A DNA stretch of 64,000 nt from Bradyrhizobium sp. B097 (GTDB lineage Bacteria; Pseudomonadota; Alphaproteobacteria; Rhizobiales; Xanthobacteraceae): assembly GCF_038957035.1 (NCBI RefSeq), contig NZ_CP152412.1, positions 372,001-436,000 on the forward strand, read 5' to 3'. The notes under the pieces were generated by a model. It did no database searches and had not been told where the DNA came from. It saw only the letters and a program-made list of their open reading frames with translations. Of the stretch, positions 36,242 to 47,969 are shown piece after piece (position 1 is the first letter of the stretch; each line of letters begins with the position of its first letter). A program made the translations under genes and the position numbers.

Positions 36242-37150
36242 GTGGCGACCAATCCATACGATGTGCTCGGCGTCTCATCGTCGGCTTCCGCCGCCGACAT
36301 TCAGAAGGCTTATCGCAAGCTGGCGAAGAAGCTTCATCCGGATCTCAACCCCGGTGACAAGAAGGCCGAAGAGAAGTTCAAGGAAGTTGCAGGCGCCTAC
36401 GATCTGCTCGGCGATGCCGAGAAGCGGAAGCGGTTCGACGATGGAGAGATCGACGCGTCAGGTGCGGAGCAGCCGCAACATCATTTCTACCGGGATTTCG
36501 CCGGCGCGGACGACGGTCATCCCTACACCAGCGGTGCCGGCTTCGCCGATTTCATAGACGGCGAGGACCCGTTCGCCGAGCTTCTCAAGCGCAGTCAACG
36601 GGCGCGCGCGAATCGTCGCGGCGCAGATCTGCACTACCGGCTCGCGATCGATTTCGTGGATTCGATCACGGGTGGGAACAAGCGCATCACGTTGCCGGAC
36701 GGCGGCGCATTGGATGTGAAGATCCCACCCGGGCTGGTCGACGGTCAGATCCTGCGCCTCAAAGGCAAAGGTGCGCCCGGCACCGGCAAGGGCGGGCCTG
36801 GCGATGCGCTGATCGATGTGGAAGTCCTGCCCGACCGACGCTTCACGCGCGACGGTGACAACATTTCGCTGGAATTGCCGATCTCGCTGCCCGAGGCCGT
36901 TCTGGGTGGGCGGGTGCGCGTCCCGACGCCAACCGGCGAAGTGACCATGTCAGTCCCGAAGGGATCGAACACCGGGACAATGCTTCGACTGCGCGGAAAG
37001 GGCGCGCCGCGCCATGGCGGCGGAAGCGGCGACGAACTCGTGAAGTTGAAGATCGTCCTGCCGAACTCGCCGGACCCGGAGCTTGAGGCGTTCGTGTCGG
37101 GATGGGGCAAGGGCAAGGAATTCAACCCGCGCGAAGGCGGTGCATCATGA
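36242..37150 (+). CDS. cbpA: CbpA-type DnaJ co-chaperone
   Basis: A 302-residue class B J-protein. The J domain (residues 4-68) contains the HPD motif in [11 protein letters not shown] linker of about 45 residues leads to two C-terminal substrate domains (about 125-290; [27 protein letters not shown] and [14 protein letters not shown]). There is no zinc-finger domain, which separates it from DnaJ. Its GTG start at 36242 is preceded by GGGAGAGC. The stop overlaps the next gene by four bases (ATGA), the usual cbpA-cbpM arrangement. It would deliver clients to the cluster's DnaK. Confidence 0.93.
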   Translation: MATNPYDVLGVSSSASAADIQKAYRKLAKKLHPDLNPGDKKAEEKFKEVAGAYDLLGDAEKRKRFDDGEIDASGAEQPQHHFYRDFAGADDGHPYTSGAGFADFIDGEDPFAELLKRSQRARANRRGADLHYRLAIDFVDSITGGNKRITLPDGGALDVKIPPGLVDGQILRLKGKGAPGTGKGGPGDALIDVEVLPDRRFTRDGDNISLELPISLPEAVLGGRVRVPTPTGEVTMSVPKGSNTGTMLRLRGKGAPRHGGGSGDELVKLKIVLPNSPDPELEAFVSGWGKGKEFNPREGGAS

Positions 37151-37428
37151 TCATGAGCAGGCAGGAGTTTCTGATCGCTTCCGGTGTGCAGGGGCAGACC
37201 CTGGAATTCTGGCTCGAGCAGGAGTGGCTGATCCCCGAGCGGACCATCACCGGGATGACATTCACCGAGGGCGACGTTGCCCGTGCGCGCTTCATTCAGG
37301 ATCTTGCGGCCGGAATGGGCGTCAACGACGAAGGCATCGATGTGGTGCTTCATCTCGTGGACCAGCTTCATGGCATGCGGCGGGTGCTTGCGCGGCTGCA
37401 TGACGAGGTCAGCGGCGAGGCGACCTAG
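37147..37428 (+). CDS. cbpM: CbpM-like chaperone modulator
   Basis: A 93-residue MerR-like small protein. CbpM binds the J domain of CbpA and blocks its activity. The family pattern is seen in [27 protein letters not shown] and the helix [39 protein letters not shown] 37147 overlaps the cbpA stop. A second ATG at 37153 is equally possible. Confidence 0.88.
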   Translation: MIMSRQEFLIASGVQGQTLEFWLEQEWLIPERTITGMTFTEGDVARARFIQDLAAGMGVNDEGIDVVLHLVDQLHGMRRVLARLHDEVSGEAT

Positions 37429-37568
37429 TCGTCGCCGTGGCCGGCAGCCGGAATTCCGGTCGGCGCCGGCGTGAGACCGCGTTGAAACGGGCTTTTGCAC
37501 GGATGTGATGCTGTGGTTCTTGGGCCTGTCCCCTGTTAGGGTACAGGCGGCGTCAGGAGAAGGGCCGA

Positions 37569-38957
37569 ATGTCGGAGGATTCAACCCAGGAAGTTGTCGA
37601 ACCCGTCGGCGGCCCGGAGTTCGGCCCCTGGCTCTCGCAGGCGTCGATATTGGTCATCGATGATGAGCCCGGTATCCGCAACTTTCTCGTCAAGATTCTG
37701 CGGCCGCGTTGCAAGCTGATCGAGGAGGCGGCAGATGCCAAGGAGGCGTCGCGCAAGCTCGACAGCCGGCATTTCGACGTGGTCATTCTTGACAACGTCA
37801 TGCCCGGGAAAGCGGGTCTTGACTGGCTTGCCGAACAACGAGCGATCGGCTTCTTCGCCGATGTGATCCTGATGACGGCTTACGCCGACCTCGATACAGC
37901 TATCGTGGCTTTGCGGGCCGGTGTCGTCGATTTCGTTATCAAGCCGTTCCGTTCCAATCAGTTGCTCAACGCTGTCGCCCGATGCCTAGACCGAACGCGG
38001 CTGCAGCGAGAGAACTACGTGCTGCGTCATGAATTGACATCCGCTTCATACGAAACGTTCCTGCGTAACAAGCTACTGGGTCAGTCGGGCGCAATACAAC
38101 AAGTGCGCGATATCATCGCGCGAGTTGCTCCGTTGCCTACGCCAGTCTTGTTTACCGGCGAATCAGGAACCGGCAAGGAGGTTGCCGCCCGCTCGCTTCA
38201 TTCCCTCTCCAATCGCGCGGACAAGCTCTTCGTGCCGATCAATTGCGGCGCGATTCCAGCCGATATGATCGAGAGCGAGCTGTTCGGCCATCTCAAGGGA
38301 GCGTTCACGGGTGCAGGACGGGCTCGCGAGGGTCTGTTCATGCACGCACAGGGCGGGACCGTATTTCTCGATGAGATCGGCGAATTGCCTTACACGCTTC
38401 AAAGCAAGCTGCTGCGGGTTCTCGAGGATCGCCGCGTGCGTCCCGTTGGGGCGGAACGAGAGGTCCCGTTCGACGCCCGCTTCGTCTTCGCCACCAATGC
38501 CGATCTGCCAAGCCGGGTCGAGGCCGGCAGTTTCCGCGCTGATCTCTACTTCCGAATGAACATCATGCAAATCGGCATGCCGCCGCTTCGTAACCGCGGC
38601 GAGGACGTCCTCGAGCTCGCCGCAATATTCATGCGCGATATTTCCCAGCAGCTCGGCATGCCCGCCGTGCCCATGGGCGAGCGCGTGCGCGCGGCCCTGA
38701 CGCACTACGAGTGGCCCGGGAACATCCGGGAGCTGCGCAATCTGATCGAGCGGACCATCATTCTCGGAACTTTCCCGGAGGATTTCGAGAGAGCCCTTGA
38801 TCATGGCGAGAGCGGAGGGGAGAGTCTTGCTCAAGTGGAGCGACGCCATATCCTGGCTATCCTTCGCGAGACAGGCGGAGATCGCGACGAAACTGCGCGG
38901 CGGCTTGGCATCTCGCGCAAGACGGTCGACCGCAAATGCGCAAGCTGGAAAGTATAG
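37569..38957 (+). CDS. NtrC-family sigma-54 activator (response regulator)
   Basis: A 462-residue two-component activator. The receiver domain (25-140) has DD at 31-32, phosphoacceptor D75 ([10 protein letters not shown]) and Lys in FVIKPF. The AAA+ domain (about 165-400) has Walker A GESGTGKE (197-204), the sigma-54 contact loop GAFTGA (244-249) and Walker B GGTVFLDE (262-269). The C-terminal Fis-like helix-turn-helix ends the protein ([21 protein letters not shown]). It is encoded 140 bp after cbpM, with its kinase overlapping downstream. Six matching sigma-54 promoters with paired palindromes lie within 25 kb; I infer that this is their activator. Confidence 0.93.
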   Translation: MSEDSTQEVVEPVGGPEFGPWLSQASILVIDDEPGIRNFLVKILRPRCKLIEEAADAKEASRKLDSRHFDVVILDNVMPGKAGLDWLAEQRAIGFFADVILMTAYADLDTAIVALRAGVVDFVIKPFRSNQLLNAVARCLDRTRLQRENYVLRHELTSASYETFLRNKLLGQSGAIQQVRDIIARVAPLPTPVLFTGESGTGKEVAARSLHSLSNRADKLFVPINCGAIPADMIESELFGHLKGAFTGAGRAREGLFMHAQGGTVFLDEIGELPYTLQSKLLRVLEDRRVRPVGAEREVPFDARFVFATNADLPSRVEAGSFRADLYFRMNIMQIGMPPLRNRGEDVLELAAIFMRDISQQLGMPAVPMGERVRAALTHYEWPGNIRELRNLIERTIILGTFPEDFERALDHGESGGESLAQVERRHILAILRETGGDRDETARRLGISRKTVDRKCASWKV

Positions 38958-40972
38958 CTGTTCGCTCGATGAGCAATCGACGCTCGGTTCGCTATCGATT
39001 GCTGGCGATCGCTCTCGTGCCGATGCTCGTGATTCTCCCGCTACTGCTGGGGATCAGCATCTATCGTTGGAACACCAAATTCGACGAGGCGCTGCTCTCC
39101 AAAGTCCACGACGATCTGACCATCGCGCACCAATATCTCGCTCGTATCATGGAGAATACGGAAGACCAGTTGGCTTTCGTCACCGGCTCCGCGCGGTTTC
39201 AGACGACGTTGCAAAAGCAAGGTGGTTCTGACGGCGATCTTGCGGCGCTTCTCAGGGAAACTGCGCAGGCCCGCGGGTTTGATTTTCTCTATATCGTGGT
39301 CGACGGCGGACATATCGTGGCAAGCGAATATCCGCTTGCGTCGGCCTCCGTCCGCTGGAACTGGCCGGTCATCAGCACCGCGCTTGAAGGGCACGCAAGG
39401 ACGGCGATCGACGTTTTCGAGGCGACCGAGCTTTCGGCGGTATCGCCTGATCTCGCGCAACGGGCACGGATCGATCTCGTTCCGACCGTCGGAAGCGCTC
39501 CGAGCACAAAGGCGGAGGAAACGCGCGGCCTGATCCTTCAGTCGGCCAACCCCCTGATGCTGCCCGACGGTCGGCGTGCTGCGCTGGTGGGCGGCATCCT
39601 CTTGAATCAGAATCTCGCCTTCGTCGATACGATCAACGATCTGATCTATCATGGCCTGGGCCTGCCTCAGGAGAGCCGTGGCACCGTCACCCTGTTTCTC
39701 GATGACGTGCGCATCAGCACCAATGTGGAGTTGTTCGAGACGCAGCGTGCGATTGGCACCCGTGTGTCTGCGGCGGTCCGCAAGGCCGTCCTCGACGACG
39801 GCGGCAGCTGGTTCGACAGCGCATTCGTCGTCAACGACTGGTATGTCTCGGGTTATGAGCCGCTGCTCGATAGCTACAATCATCGCGTGGGCATGCTCTA
39901 TGCCGGCTTTCTTCAAAAGCCCTTTACCGAAGCGAAGCGCCGGACGCTGATCGAGATCGCGGTTGCTTTCCTGGTTGCCGTTGCCGCCACTGTTCCATTG
40001 TTTCTGAGGTGGGCCGCGGCGATCTTCCGTCCTCTCGAGAGCATGACGGGTACAATTACCCGGGTCGAACGGGGTGAGCTCGACGCCCGAACCGGGCATG
40101 CTGGCGATCAGGACGAAATCGGCCGGGTTGCGCTCCACCTCGATCGGCTCCTGGACCAGCTTCACGAGCGCGATACCCAGCTGCGGCAATGGAATGAGGA
40201 GCTCAATCAGCGCGTCGAGGAGCGCACCAGCAAGCTGCAACTCGCCAATCAGCAACTGGAGGCGACCACGAAGCAGCTCATCATGTCGGAGAAGCTCGCC
40301 GCGATCGGCGAAATCACCGCCGGCATCGCGCATGAGATCAACAATCCGATCGCCGTCGTGCAGGGCAATCTCGAAGTCATCCGCGACCTGATGGGGAGCA
40401 AGGTCGATGATGCGAAGACCGAGTTCCGGCTCATCGACGAGCAGTTGCGACGGATCAGCGAGATCGTCACCAGACTGCTTCAGTTCGCCAAGCCGCAGGA
40501 ATACGCAGGCTTCGTGGAGCAGTATCAGCCAGACGAGATCGTGAACGATACGCTGCCACTGGTCCAGCACCTGCTGAACAAGACGACGATCACCGTCGAC
40601 AAGGAGTATCGCGCATCGCGTCCGATTTCGATGAACAGGACCGAGCTTCAGCAGGTGCTGGTGAATCTGATCGTCAATGCGATTCACGCAATGCCCGACG
40701 GCGGACGGCTGACACTGCGGACGTTCGATCGCCAGGAAGGTCTCCGTCGCGGTGTCGTGATCGAGGTCGGCGACACCGGCGCCGGCATGACGCCCGATAT
40801 CATGCAGCGGATCTTCGATCCCTTCTTCACGACCAAGAGACGGGAAGGCACCGGCCTCGGGCTGTCAATTAGCCAGATGCTCGTGACCCGACAAGGTGGT
40901 AGGATCTCGGTCGAAAGCGAATTGGGAAAGGGCACGACCTTTTCCGTCTGGCTGCGGGAAGCTCCCGGCTGA
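38936..40972 (+). CDS. Membrane sensor histidine kinase, partner of the NtrC-type activator
   Basis: Up to 678 residues. A first membrane helix (about 22-42, LLAIALVPMLVILPLLLGI), a periplasmic sensing region of about 290 residues that looks like a double-Cache fold, a second helix (IEIAVAFLVAVAATVPLFL), a HAMP domain and a coiled coil lead to the phosphoacceptor H466 (GEITAGIAHEINNPIAVV) and the ATPase domain (NLIVNAIHAMPDGG, DTGAGMTPDI, GTGLGLSIS). The kinase core is of the NtrB/DctB type that pairs with sigma-54 activators. The ATG at 38936 overlaps the activator gene by 22 bp; ATG 38969 (MSNRRSVRYR) is an alternative. The signal sensed is unknown. Confidence 0.92.
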   Translation: MRKLESIAVRSMSNRRSVRYRLLAIALVPMLVILPLLLGISIYRWNTKFDEALLSKVHDDLTIAHQYLARIMENTEDQLAFVTGSARFQTTLQKQGGSDGDLAALLRETAQARGFDFLYIVVDGGHIVASEYPLASASVRWNWPVISTALEGHARTAIDVFEATELSAVSPDLAQRARIDLVPTVGSAPSTKAEETRGLILQSANPLMLPDGRRAALVGGILLNQNLAFVDTINDLIYHGLGLPQESRGTVTLFLDDVRISTNVELFETQRAIGTRVSAAVRKAVLDDGGSWFDSAFVVNDWYVSGYEPLLDSYNHRVGMLYAGFLQKPFTEAKRRTLIEIAVAFLVAVAATVPLFLRWAAAIFRPLESMTGTITRVERGELDARTGHAGDQDEIGRVALHLDRLLDQLHERDTQLRQWNEELNQRVEERTSKLQLANQQLEATTKQLIMSEKLAAIGEITAGIAHEINNPIAVVQGNLEVIRDLMGSKVDDAKTEFRLIDEQLRRISEIVTRLLQFAKPQEYAGFVEQYQPDEIVNDTLPLVQHLLNKTTITVDKEYRASRPISMNRTELQQVLVNLIVNAIHAMPDGGRLTLRTFDRQEGLRRGVVIEVGDTGAGMTPDIMQRIFDPFFTTKRREGTGLGLSISQMLVTRQGGRISVESELGKGTTFSVWLREAPG

Positions 40973-41128
40973 CCGCGAGAGATGGCCTGCTCGACGTTCT
41001 GAAGTCGAGGCTATCGCGGTGCAACGATTTGCTGTGGCGCAGCGTTGGACATGTGAAAGCGGGCGTGGCGTGAATTGCGTCGCGCGATGGTTCAGTCCAA
41101 GGGAGGATTTCGAGGAGTAGGTTCGCCG

Positions 41129-41162
41129 GACAGTTTGTCTGACCTGACATCGACAAATTGTC
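41129..41162 (+). promoter_or_regulatory. Activator site pair C
   Basis: GACAGTTTGTC (41129-41139) and GACAAATTGTC (41152-41162), centres 23 bp apart; the second centre is 62 bp before the GG of promoter C. Confidence 0.83.
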
Positions 41163-41216
41163 TTCGTCCGGGTGAGAACTGTCACGCTATGAGGCTGATT
41201 TCGTTGCTGGTTCGAT

Positions 41217-41233
41217 TTGGCACGTCAGTTGCT
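41217..41233 (+). promoter_or_regulatory. Sigma-54 promoter C
   Basis: TTGGCACG-TCAG-TTGCT, a full match to the sigma-54 consensus. Expected start near 41244, about 49 nt before the small gene at 41293. Confidence 0.9.
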
Positions 41234-41292
41234 CGATCTCCCACGATATCGGCGCGAGTCTCGATCCGTTTTCTTCAAAGGGAGTTGCCGCC

Positions 41293-41487
41293 ATGTCACG
41301 TCACAACAAGATGCCGCCTGTCCCGCCCGCGAACCGGAGTCCAAAGGGGACGGGATCGGAACCCGACCGCAATGCCGGGCCGCAGCCGAAGGGAAAGGCA
41401 AAGAACACGGCGGAGCAAGGCGAAACGGCCAATATTCGTGAGAGCACCACGAATGCCGGGTTCTTCCATGGCCGCAGGGTCAAGTAG
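41293..41487 (+). CDS. Small disordered protein (64 aa)
   Basis: A 64-residue, proline-, lysine- and glycine-rich hydrophilic protein (MPPVPPANRSPKGTGSEPDR... NAGFFHGRRVK) with GGGAGTTGCCGCC before the ATG. No domain recognised; it is predicted to be largely unstructured. It is the first gene behind a full-consensus sigma-54 promoter, which is the best evidence that it is real. Function unknown; disordered small proteins in stress regulons may act as protectants. Confidence 0.72.
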   Translation: MSRHNKMPPVPPANRSPKGTGSEPDRNAGPQPKGKAKNTAEQGETANIRESTTNAGFFHGRRVK

Positions 41488-41586
41488 AGACCTGCGCGCG
41501 TCGTTATCCGATCAGGCGGCCAGAGCCAGGGACCAATCAAACCTGGGCCGGTCGAGGATCCGCTTTCACGGGTGAGGAGATCCGCA

Positions 41587-41979
41587 ATGCCTGTCGTATC
41601 GCTGAGCCAACTCACGACCGATCTTCAATCATGCGCCAAGCAGCTCATCGAGCGGGTCGGCCTCGTGCCCCAGGCGATGGATCGCCCCGTGGAGGCGGGC
41701 GACCTGCTGTTCTACCTCAGCGAAACGTCGATGCCGATGGCCGCGTTCCTGCGCAAACACGGTCTGTTTTCGGATGCCGACGGCCTGCACTACGACCTTG
41801 CGCAGTTCGGCGTCGTTAGTGACGTGGCCACCAAGGTCATCAACGAAAGAAGGGCCGGTAATCTTGACGGTGTCTGGAGGGAATTTGATCTCTCCACAGA
41901 TGACGACATGGACAGTGATGGCGGGTACATCCTGACTGCCCTTGCAGCACTCGAGTTGATGTACGGACCGAAGACGTAG
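41587..41979 (+). CDS. Hypothetical acidic protein (130 aa)
   Basis: A 130-residue protein, ATG 41587 with GAGGAG at 41574-41579. No signal peptide or membrane segment. Predicted mostly helical, with an acidic C-terminal part (FDLSTDDDMDSDGGYILTALAALELMYG). I recognise no family. It lies 100 bp after the small disordered protein and before the next sigma-54 promoter, so it probably belongs to the promoter C unit. Confidence 0.72.
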   Translation: MPVVSLSQLTTDLQSCAKQLIERVGLVPQAMDRPVEAGDLLFYLSETSMPMAAFLRKHGLFSDADGLHYDLAQFGVVSDVATKVINERRAGNLDGVWREFDLSTDDDMDSDGGYILTALAALELMYGPKT

Positions 41980-42100
41980 GACGGCGGGCGGGTCGCGCAT
42001 CAAGGCTTGTGCGCAGCATCCGATGCGTGGAGTGAACCGCGCGCGTCGCGTGCCGTCGCAAGAACGTCCGTTCAAGCCTCGGCTGGCTTCTGCCGTCTCG

Positions 42101-42134
42101 GACAGTTTGTCCCGCGCTGTTTCGACAACTTGTC
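42101..42134 (+). promoter_or_regulatory. Activator site pair D
   Basis: GACAGTTTGTC (42101-42111) and GACAACTTGTC (42124-42134), centres 23 bp apart; the second centre is 61 bp before the GG of promoter D. Confidence 0.83.
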
Positions 42135-42187
42135 CAATGGCGCCTGCTTGTCGCTCTGTAACGTATTGATATTTCGCGCCGTTTGAG

Positions 42188-42204
42188 TTGGCACGTCGGT
42201 TGCT
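42188..42204 (+). promoter_or_regulatory. Sigma-54 promoter D (sodB group)
   Basis: TTGGCACG-TCGG-TTGCT, full consensus. Expected start near 42215, about 120 nt before the sodB ATG. Thioesterase and clpB follow sodB closely on the same strand and may be read from it. Confidence 0.9.
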
Positions 42205-42337
42205 CAGGAACTATCCGTCGGATCGGCGCGATTGCGACTTGGCGGATCGCGATACGCACTATCGGCATGAGCGATCGAGCCCACGTCGCAAACCCGGATG
42301 TTCGCTCACACAGCAGATCATGAGCCGGAGAAGTCCC

Positions 42338-42934
42338 ATGTCGTTTTCCCTCCCCGATCTACCCTATCCCCATGATGCGCTCGTTCCCTATATGTCGAAG
42401 GAAACGCTCGAGTATCATCACGACAAGCATCATGCAGCCTACGTCAACGCCCTCAATACGCTGATCAAGGGCACGCAATGGGAAGGTAAGAGCCTCGAGG
42501 AGGTCGTCGTCGGCTCCTTTGGAAGGAGCACGCCGCTCTTCAACAATGCGAGCCAGGATCTCAATCACACGTACTTCTGGAAGTGGATGAAGCCAGCGGG
42601 CGGCGGCGCGATCCCTGGCAGCCTCGAGAAGCGGATCAACGCGGATATCGGCTCTGTCGAGAAGATGAGGGATGACTTCGTGGCAGCCGGTGTTGGCCAG
42701 TTCGGCTCGGGATGGTGCTGGCTGGCAGTGAAGGATGGAAAGATCGTCGTGATGAAGACCGCAAACGGCGAAAGTCTGCTTGTGCACGGCGCCAAACCCA
42801 TTCTCGGCTGCGATGTCTGGGAGCACTCGTACTACATCGACTATCGCAATCGCCGGCCCGATTACATCAAGGCGTTTCTCGATCACCTCGTGAACTGGGA
42901 CTATGTCGAGGAACTGTTCCAGAGGGCGGTGTGA
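42338..42934 (+). CDS. sodB: Superoxide dismutase, Fe/Mn family
   Basis: A 198-residue enzyme converting superoxide to hydrogen peroxide and oxygen. Metal ligands are recognisable: His in YHHDKHHAAYV, His in LNHTYFWKWM, and Asp/His in GCDVWEHSYYIDY. The segment LFNNASQDLNHTYFW resembles iron-type enzymes, but the metal cannot be fixed by eye. No signal peptide, so cytosolic. ATG 42338 follows CCGGAGAAG; upstream in-frame codons are part of the leader of promoter D. Confidence 0.94.
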   Translation: MSFSLPDLPYPHDALVPYMSKETLEYHHDKHHAAYVNALNTLIKGTQWEGKSLEEVVVGSFGRSTPLFNNASQDLNHTYFWKWMKPAGGGAIPGSLEKRINADIGSVEKMRDDFVAAGVGQFGSGWCWLAVKDGKIVVMKTANGESLLVHGAKPILGCDVWEHSYYIDYRNRRPDYIKAFLDHLVNWDYVEELFQRAV

Positions 42935-42937
42935 AAC

Positions 42938-43351
42938 ATGAAGCCGGTGCCTCTTGGCGCAAAGGGCCGCTTCACGCTCGACGTGAAGCCGCAACATCTG
43001 GCCAGCCAGTTCAAGGACCCGACGCTGCCGCCGGTTCTCGCGACGCCGGTGATGATCCTTGCGATGGAAAACGCGGCGCTCAACGCCATCCGGAGCTGTC
43101 TCGAACCCGGTGAGGCGGCGGTCGGGACGGCGGTCGACGTCCGACACATCGCCGCGACGCCGGCGGGACAGCGGGTGACCGCAGAGGCCGAAGTCACCAG
43201 CGTCGATGGACGGCGCCTGGTCTTCGCGGTGACCGCGCATGACGAAACTGAAGAGATCGGCGGCGGCACCCATCAGCGCATGGTGATCGATCTCGGTCGA
43301 TTGGAACAGCACCTCGAGGCGAAAAGGGCGCGTTCGCCGACAGGTCGATGA
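42938..43351 (+). CDS. FlK-like hot-dog thioesterase
   Basis: A 137-residue hot-dog-fold protein of the fluoroacetyl-CoA thioesterase-like group: VLATPVMILAMENAALNAI carries the Thr and Glu found in the FlK active site, and VGTAVDVRHIAATPAGQ the His-containing strand. It likely hydrolyses a small acyl-CoA, but the fluoroacetyl specificity of FlK should not be assumed. It starts three bases after the sodB stop, so it belongs to the same operon. Its role in a stress cluster is unclear; removal of damaged or toxic CoA esters is one possibility. Confidence 0.82.
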   Translation: MKPVPLGAKGRFTLDVKPQHLASQFKDPTLPPVLATPVMILAMENAALNAIRSCLEPGEAAVGTAVDVRHIAATPAGQRVTAEAEVTSVDGRRLVFAVTAHDETEEIGGGTHQRMVIDLGRLEQHLEAKRARSPTGR

Positions 43352-43401
43352 AATCGGAATGAGGACGACATGCGCCGGTGTTGCTGGTGTGAGGTGATTC
43401 C

Positions 43402-46014
<2,613 letters not shown>

Positions 46015-46063
46015 GGCCGCGCTACGGCGGCACGCGGGCCAGGATCCAGTCGACGAGGAAAAG

Positions 46064-46291
46064 ATGGCGATGCACGAAATCAGGGAGAACATGGAGGTCG
46101 TCGGCTTCGATGGCGATCATCTGGGCACGGTGGACTGCATCGAGGGTGATCGTATCAAGCTCAAGAAGCGCGACGGCGGTCCGCACAAAAAGCATCATCA
46201 CTATATCGGCCTCGATCTCGTGAACAATGTCGAGGGCCAGAAGGTTCGGCTTTGCTGCGACGCCGACATCGCCAGGCTTTTCGAGGACTGA
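46064..46291 (+). CDS. DUF2171 protein 1, histidine-rich
   Basis: A 75-residue PRC-barrel-like DUF2171 protein (IRENMEVVGFDGDHLGTVDCIEGDRIKLKK) with a histidine cluster, HKKHHHYIGLDL, that could bind metal. ATG 46064 follows GACGAGGAAAAG. A paralogue lies 58 bp downstream. DUF2171 proteins are recurrent small proteins of unknown activity in stress or cell-surface loci of alphaproteobacteria. Confidence 0.85.
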   Translation: MAMHEIRENMEVVGFDGDHLGTVDCIEGDRIKLKKRDGGPHKKHHHYIGLDLVNNVEGQKVRLCCDADIARLFED

Positions 46292-46349
46292 CGGCGCAGC
46301 GGCGGGCGGAGTGTCGATGGATTCTGAAATTGGACAGGAGAACCAACTC

Positions 46350-46604
46350 ATGGCGAACGCGATCAGAGAGAACATGGAAGTGATCGGCGCGGACGGCGTT
46401 CACGTCGGTACAGTCGATCGCGTCGAGGGTGATCGCATCAAGCTCAAGAAGTCCGACAGCTTTGGCCACCACGAAGGCCATCATCACTACATTGAAATGG
46501 GCTTCGTGGCGGGTGTCGAGGGCGACAAGGTTCGCCTCTCCGCCAATGCCGATATTGCCGTCACGCTGGAGGAGGAGAAGTCGGGGCGGCCGGTCAAGCT
46601 GTGA
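46350..46604 (+). CDS. DUF2171 protein 2, histidine-rich
   Basis: An 84-residue paralogue of the preceding protein (IRENMEVIGADGVHVGTVDRVEGDRIKLKK, then HHEGHHHYIEMGF). ATG 46350 with CAGGAG nine bases upstream; ATG 46317 is a possible earlier start. The tandem pair probably arose by duplication; the His positions are conserved in both copies, so they are likely functional. Confidence 0.85.
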   Translation: MANAIRENMEVIGADGVHVGTVDRVEGDRIKLKKSDSFGHHEGHHHYIEMGFVAGVEGDKVRLSANADIAVTLEEEKSGRPVKL

Positions 46605-46636
46605 CCGGCAATCATATTGCTCGCGCCGGTTCAAGA

Positions 46637-46647
46637 GACAGTTTGTC
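46637..46647 (+). promoter_or_regulatory. Single activator palindrome (site G), apparently degenerate promoter
   Basis: GACAGTTTGTC, the same palindrome as in the six paired sites, but alone. A TTGGCAC follows only 12 bp later without a matching -12 element (GAGCG in place of TTGCW). It looks like a deletion-collapsed copy of the promoter arrangement. Confidence 0.55.
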
Positions 46648-46708
46648 CGATTTGGCACTCCCGGAGCGGCGGACGATGGATTCCCTGTGTCAGGAAGGTT
46701 GGTAAAAA

Positions 46709-46903
46709 ATGGAAGAGTACGATCTCTACATCAATGTGAAGAAGCCGGCGATCGGACTGTATGTGCGCAAGGGCGCAAATCTCCCTGACCTCGCGGACAA
46801 GGGCGATTGGGTGTTCGACGGCACCTGTGCCCAGGACCTGGTGCCCTCGAGCGTCATCTTGGGCGTGAGAGCTGACGGGCACGCTTTTCGAGACATGGAT
46901 TAG
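46709..46903 (+). CDS. Small protein (64 aa) of unknown function
   Basis: A 64-residue protein, EEYDLYINVKKPAIGLYVRKGANLPDLADKGDWVF, ending in HAFRDMD. Predicted mainly beta; no cysteine cluster or membrane helix. Ribosome site AGGAAGG about 10-11 nt before the ATG. The codon use matches its neighbours. I do not recognise a named family. It is followed at once by a 6-bp stem hairpin (46905-46919) and the DyP gene. Confidence 0.72.
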   Translation: MEEYDLYINVKKPAIGLYVRKGANLPDLADKGDWVFDGTCAQDLVPSSVILGVRADGHAFRDMD

Positions 46904-46904
46904 A

Positions 46905-46919
46905 GACCTCTCAGAGGTC
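46905..46919. repeat. Short hairpin before the DyP gene
   Basis: GACCTC-TCA-GAGGTC, directly after the stop codon at 46901-46903 and just before the ribosome site of the peroxidase gene. No T-run, so not a clear terminator; it could affect translation or mRNA decay. Confidence 0.45.
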
Positions 46920-46934
46920 ACAAAGGAGCAAGTT

Positions 46935-47900
46935 GTGCCGTCTGCTGTTCCGCAACCGGTCGTCGCGCGTCTCACGCGGGCAGCCATCTTCCTTGTCGTG
47001 ACGGTCAATTCGGGACCGGAAAGCGACGTCGCCGTGCGTGGTCTCTGCGCCGACCTGTCCTCGCTGTTACGGGCCGTCGGCTTCCGTGACCTCAAGGGGC
47101 GGTTGTCGTGTGTCATGGGTATAGGCTCCAGCGTCTGGGACCGGCTGTTTGGCGCGCCGCGACCGAAGGATCTGCATCCGTTTCAGGAAATTCGTGGCGT
47201 GCATCATGCGGTTTCGACGCCGGGCGATCTTCTCTTCCATATCCGGTCCGCTCGTATAGATATGTGTTTCGAGCTCGCAGCGCAGATCATGTCACGGCTC
47301 GGGAACGTCGTGACCGTTGTCGACGAGGTGCACGGCTTCAAATACTTCGACGACCGCGATCTGATGGGCTTTGTCGATGGCACCGAAAACCCCGTCGGCG
47401 AAGGCGCCGAACGCGCAACCGTTGTCGGCGAGGAGGATGCGCCCTTTGCCGGTGGCAGTTACGTCATCGTGCAGAAGTATCTGCATGATTTGGCGCGCTG
47501 GAATGCAGTGCCGGTCGAGCAGCAGGAAAACATCATCGGTCGGCACAAGCTCTCCGATATCGAGCAATTGGAGGCGGCGAAGGCGCCTTATGCGCACAAC
47601 GTCCTGACGACCATTGTCGAGGATGGAGAGCAGCTGGAAATCGTTCGCGACAACATGCCGTTCGGCGAGTTCGGCAAGGGCGAGTTCGGCACCTACTTCA
47701 TAGGATACGCGCGATCGCCGCATCGTATCGAGCAGATGCTCGAAAACATGTTCGTCGGCCGGCCGCCCGGAAACTACGACAGGCTGCTGGACTTCAGCCG
47801 CGCCGTGACCGGCGCATTGTTCTTCGTGCCATCGGCAAGCTTCCTCGACGACGTCGAGCCGGAACTTGCGTCGAAGGTGCCGGCTGCCAAATCCAAATGA
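46935..47900 (+). CDS. DyP-type heme peroxidase
   Basis: A 321-residue dye-decolorising-type peroxidase using hydrogen peroxide. The GxxDG motif is present as GFVDGTENP with the catalytic Asp, and the proximal heme His region lies near the C-terminal part (QENIIGRHKLSDIEQ). No Tat signal, so cytosolic, as in the YfeX/EfeB-related group without export. GTG start at 46935 with AAAGGAG six bases upstream. Functionally it complements the superoxide dismutase of the cluster, which makes peroxide. Confidence 0.9.
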   Translation: MPSAVPQPVVARLTRAAIFLVVTVNSGPESDVAVRGLCADLSSLLRAVGFRDLKGRLSCVMGIGSSVWDRLFGAPRPKDLHPFQEIRGVHHAVSTPGDLLFHIRSARIDMCFELAAQIMSRLGNVVTVVDEVHGFKYFDDRDLMGFVDGTENPVGEGAERATVVGEEDAPFAGGSYVIVQKYLHDLARWNAVPVEQQENIIGRHKLSDIEQLEAAKAPYAHNVLTTIVEDGEQLEIVRDNMPFGEFGKGEFGTYFIGYARSPHRIEQMLENMFVGRPPGNYDRLLDFSRAVTGALFFVPSASFLDDVEPELASKVPAAKSK

Positions 47901-47969
47901 TGGAAATCCGTGCAATTTCGACATGGCGACGGGGTAATCGAGGCAGTCTCGTAACCGCACAGTCCCCGC

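Noticed and set aside
46905..46919. Rho-independent terminator between the 64-aa gene and DyP
   Set aside because: The stem is only 6 bp, and no T-run follows; the DyP ribosome site follows within a few bases.
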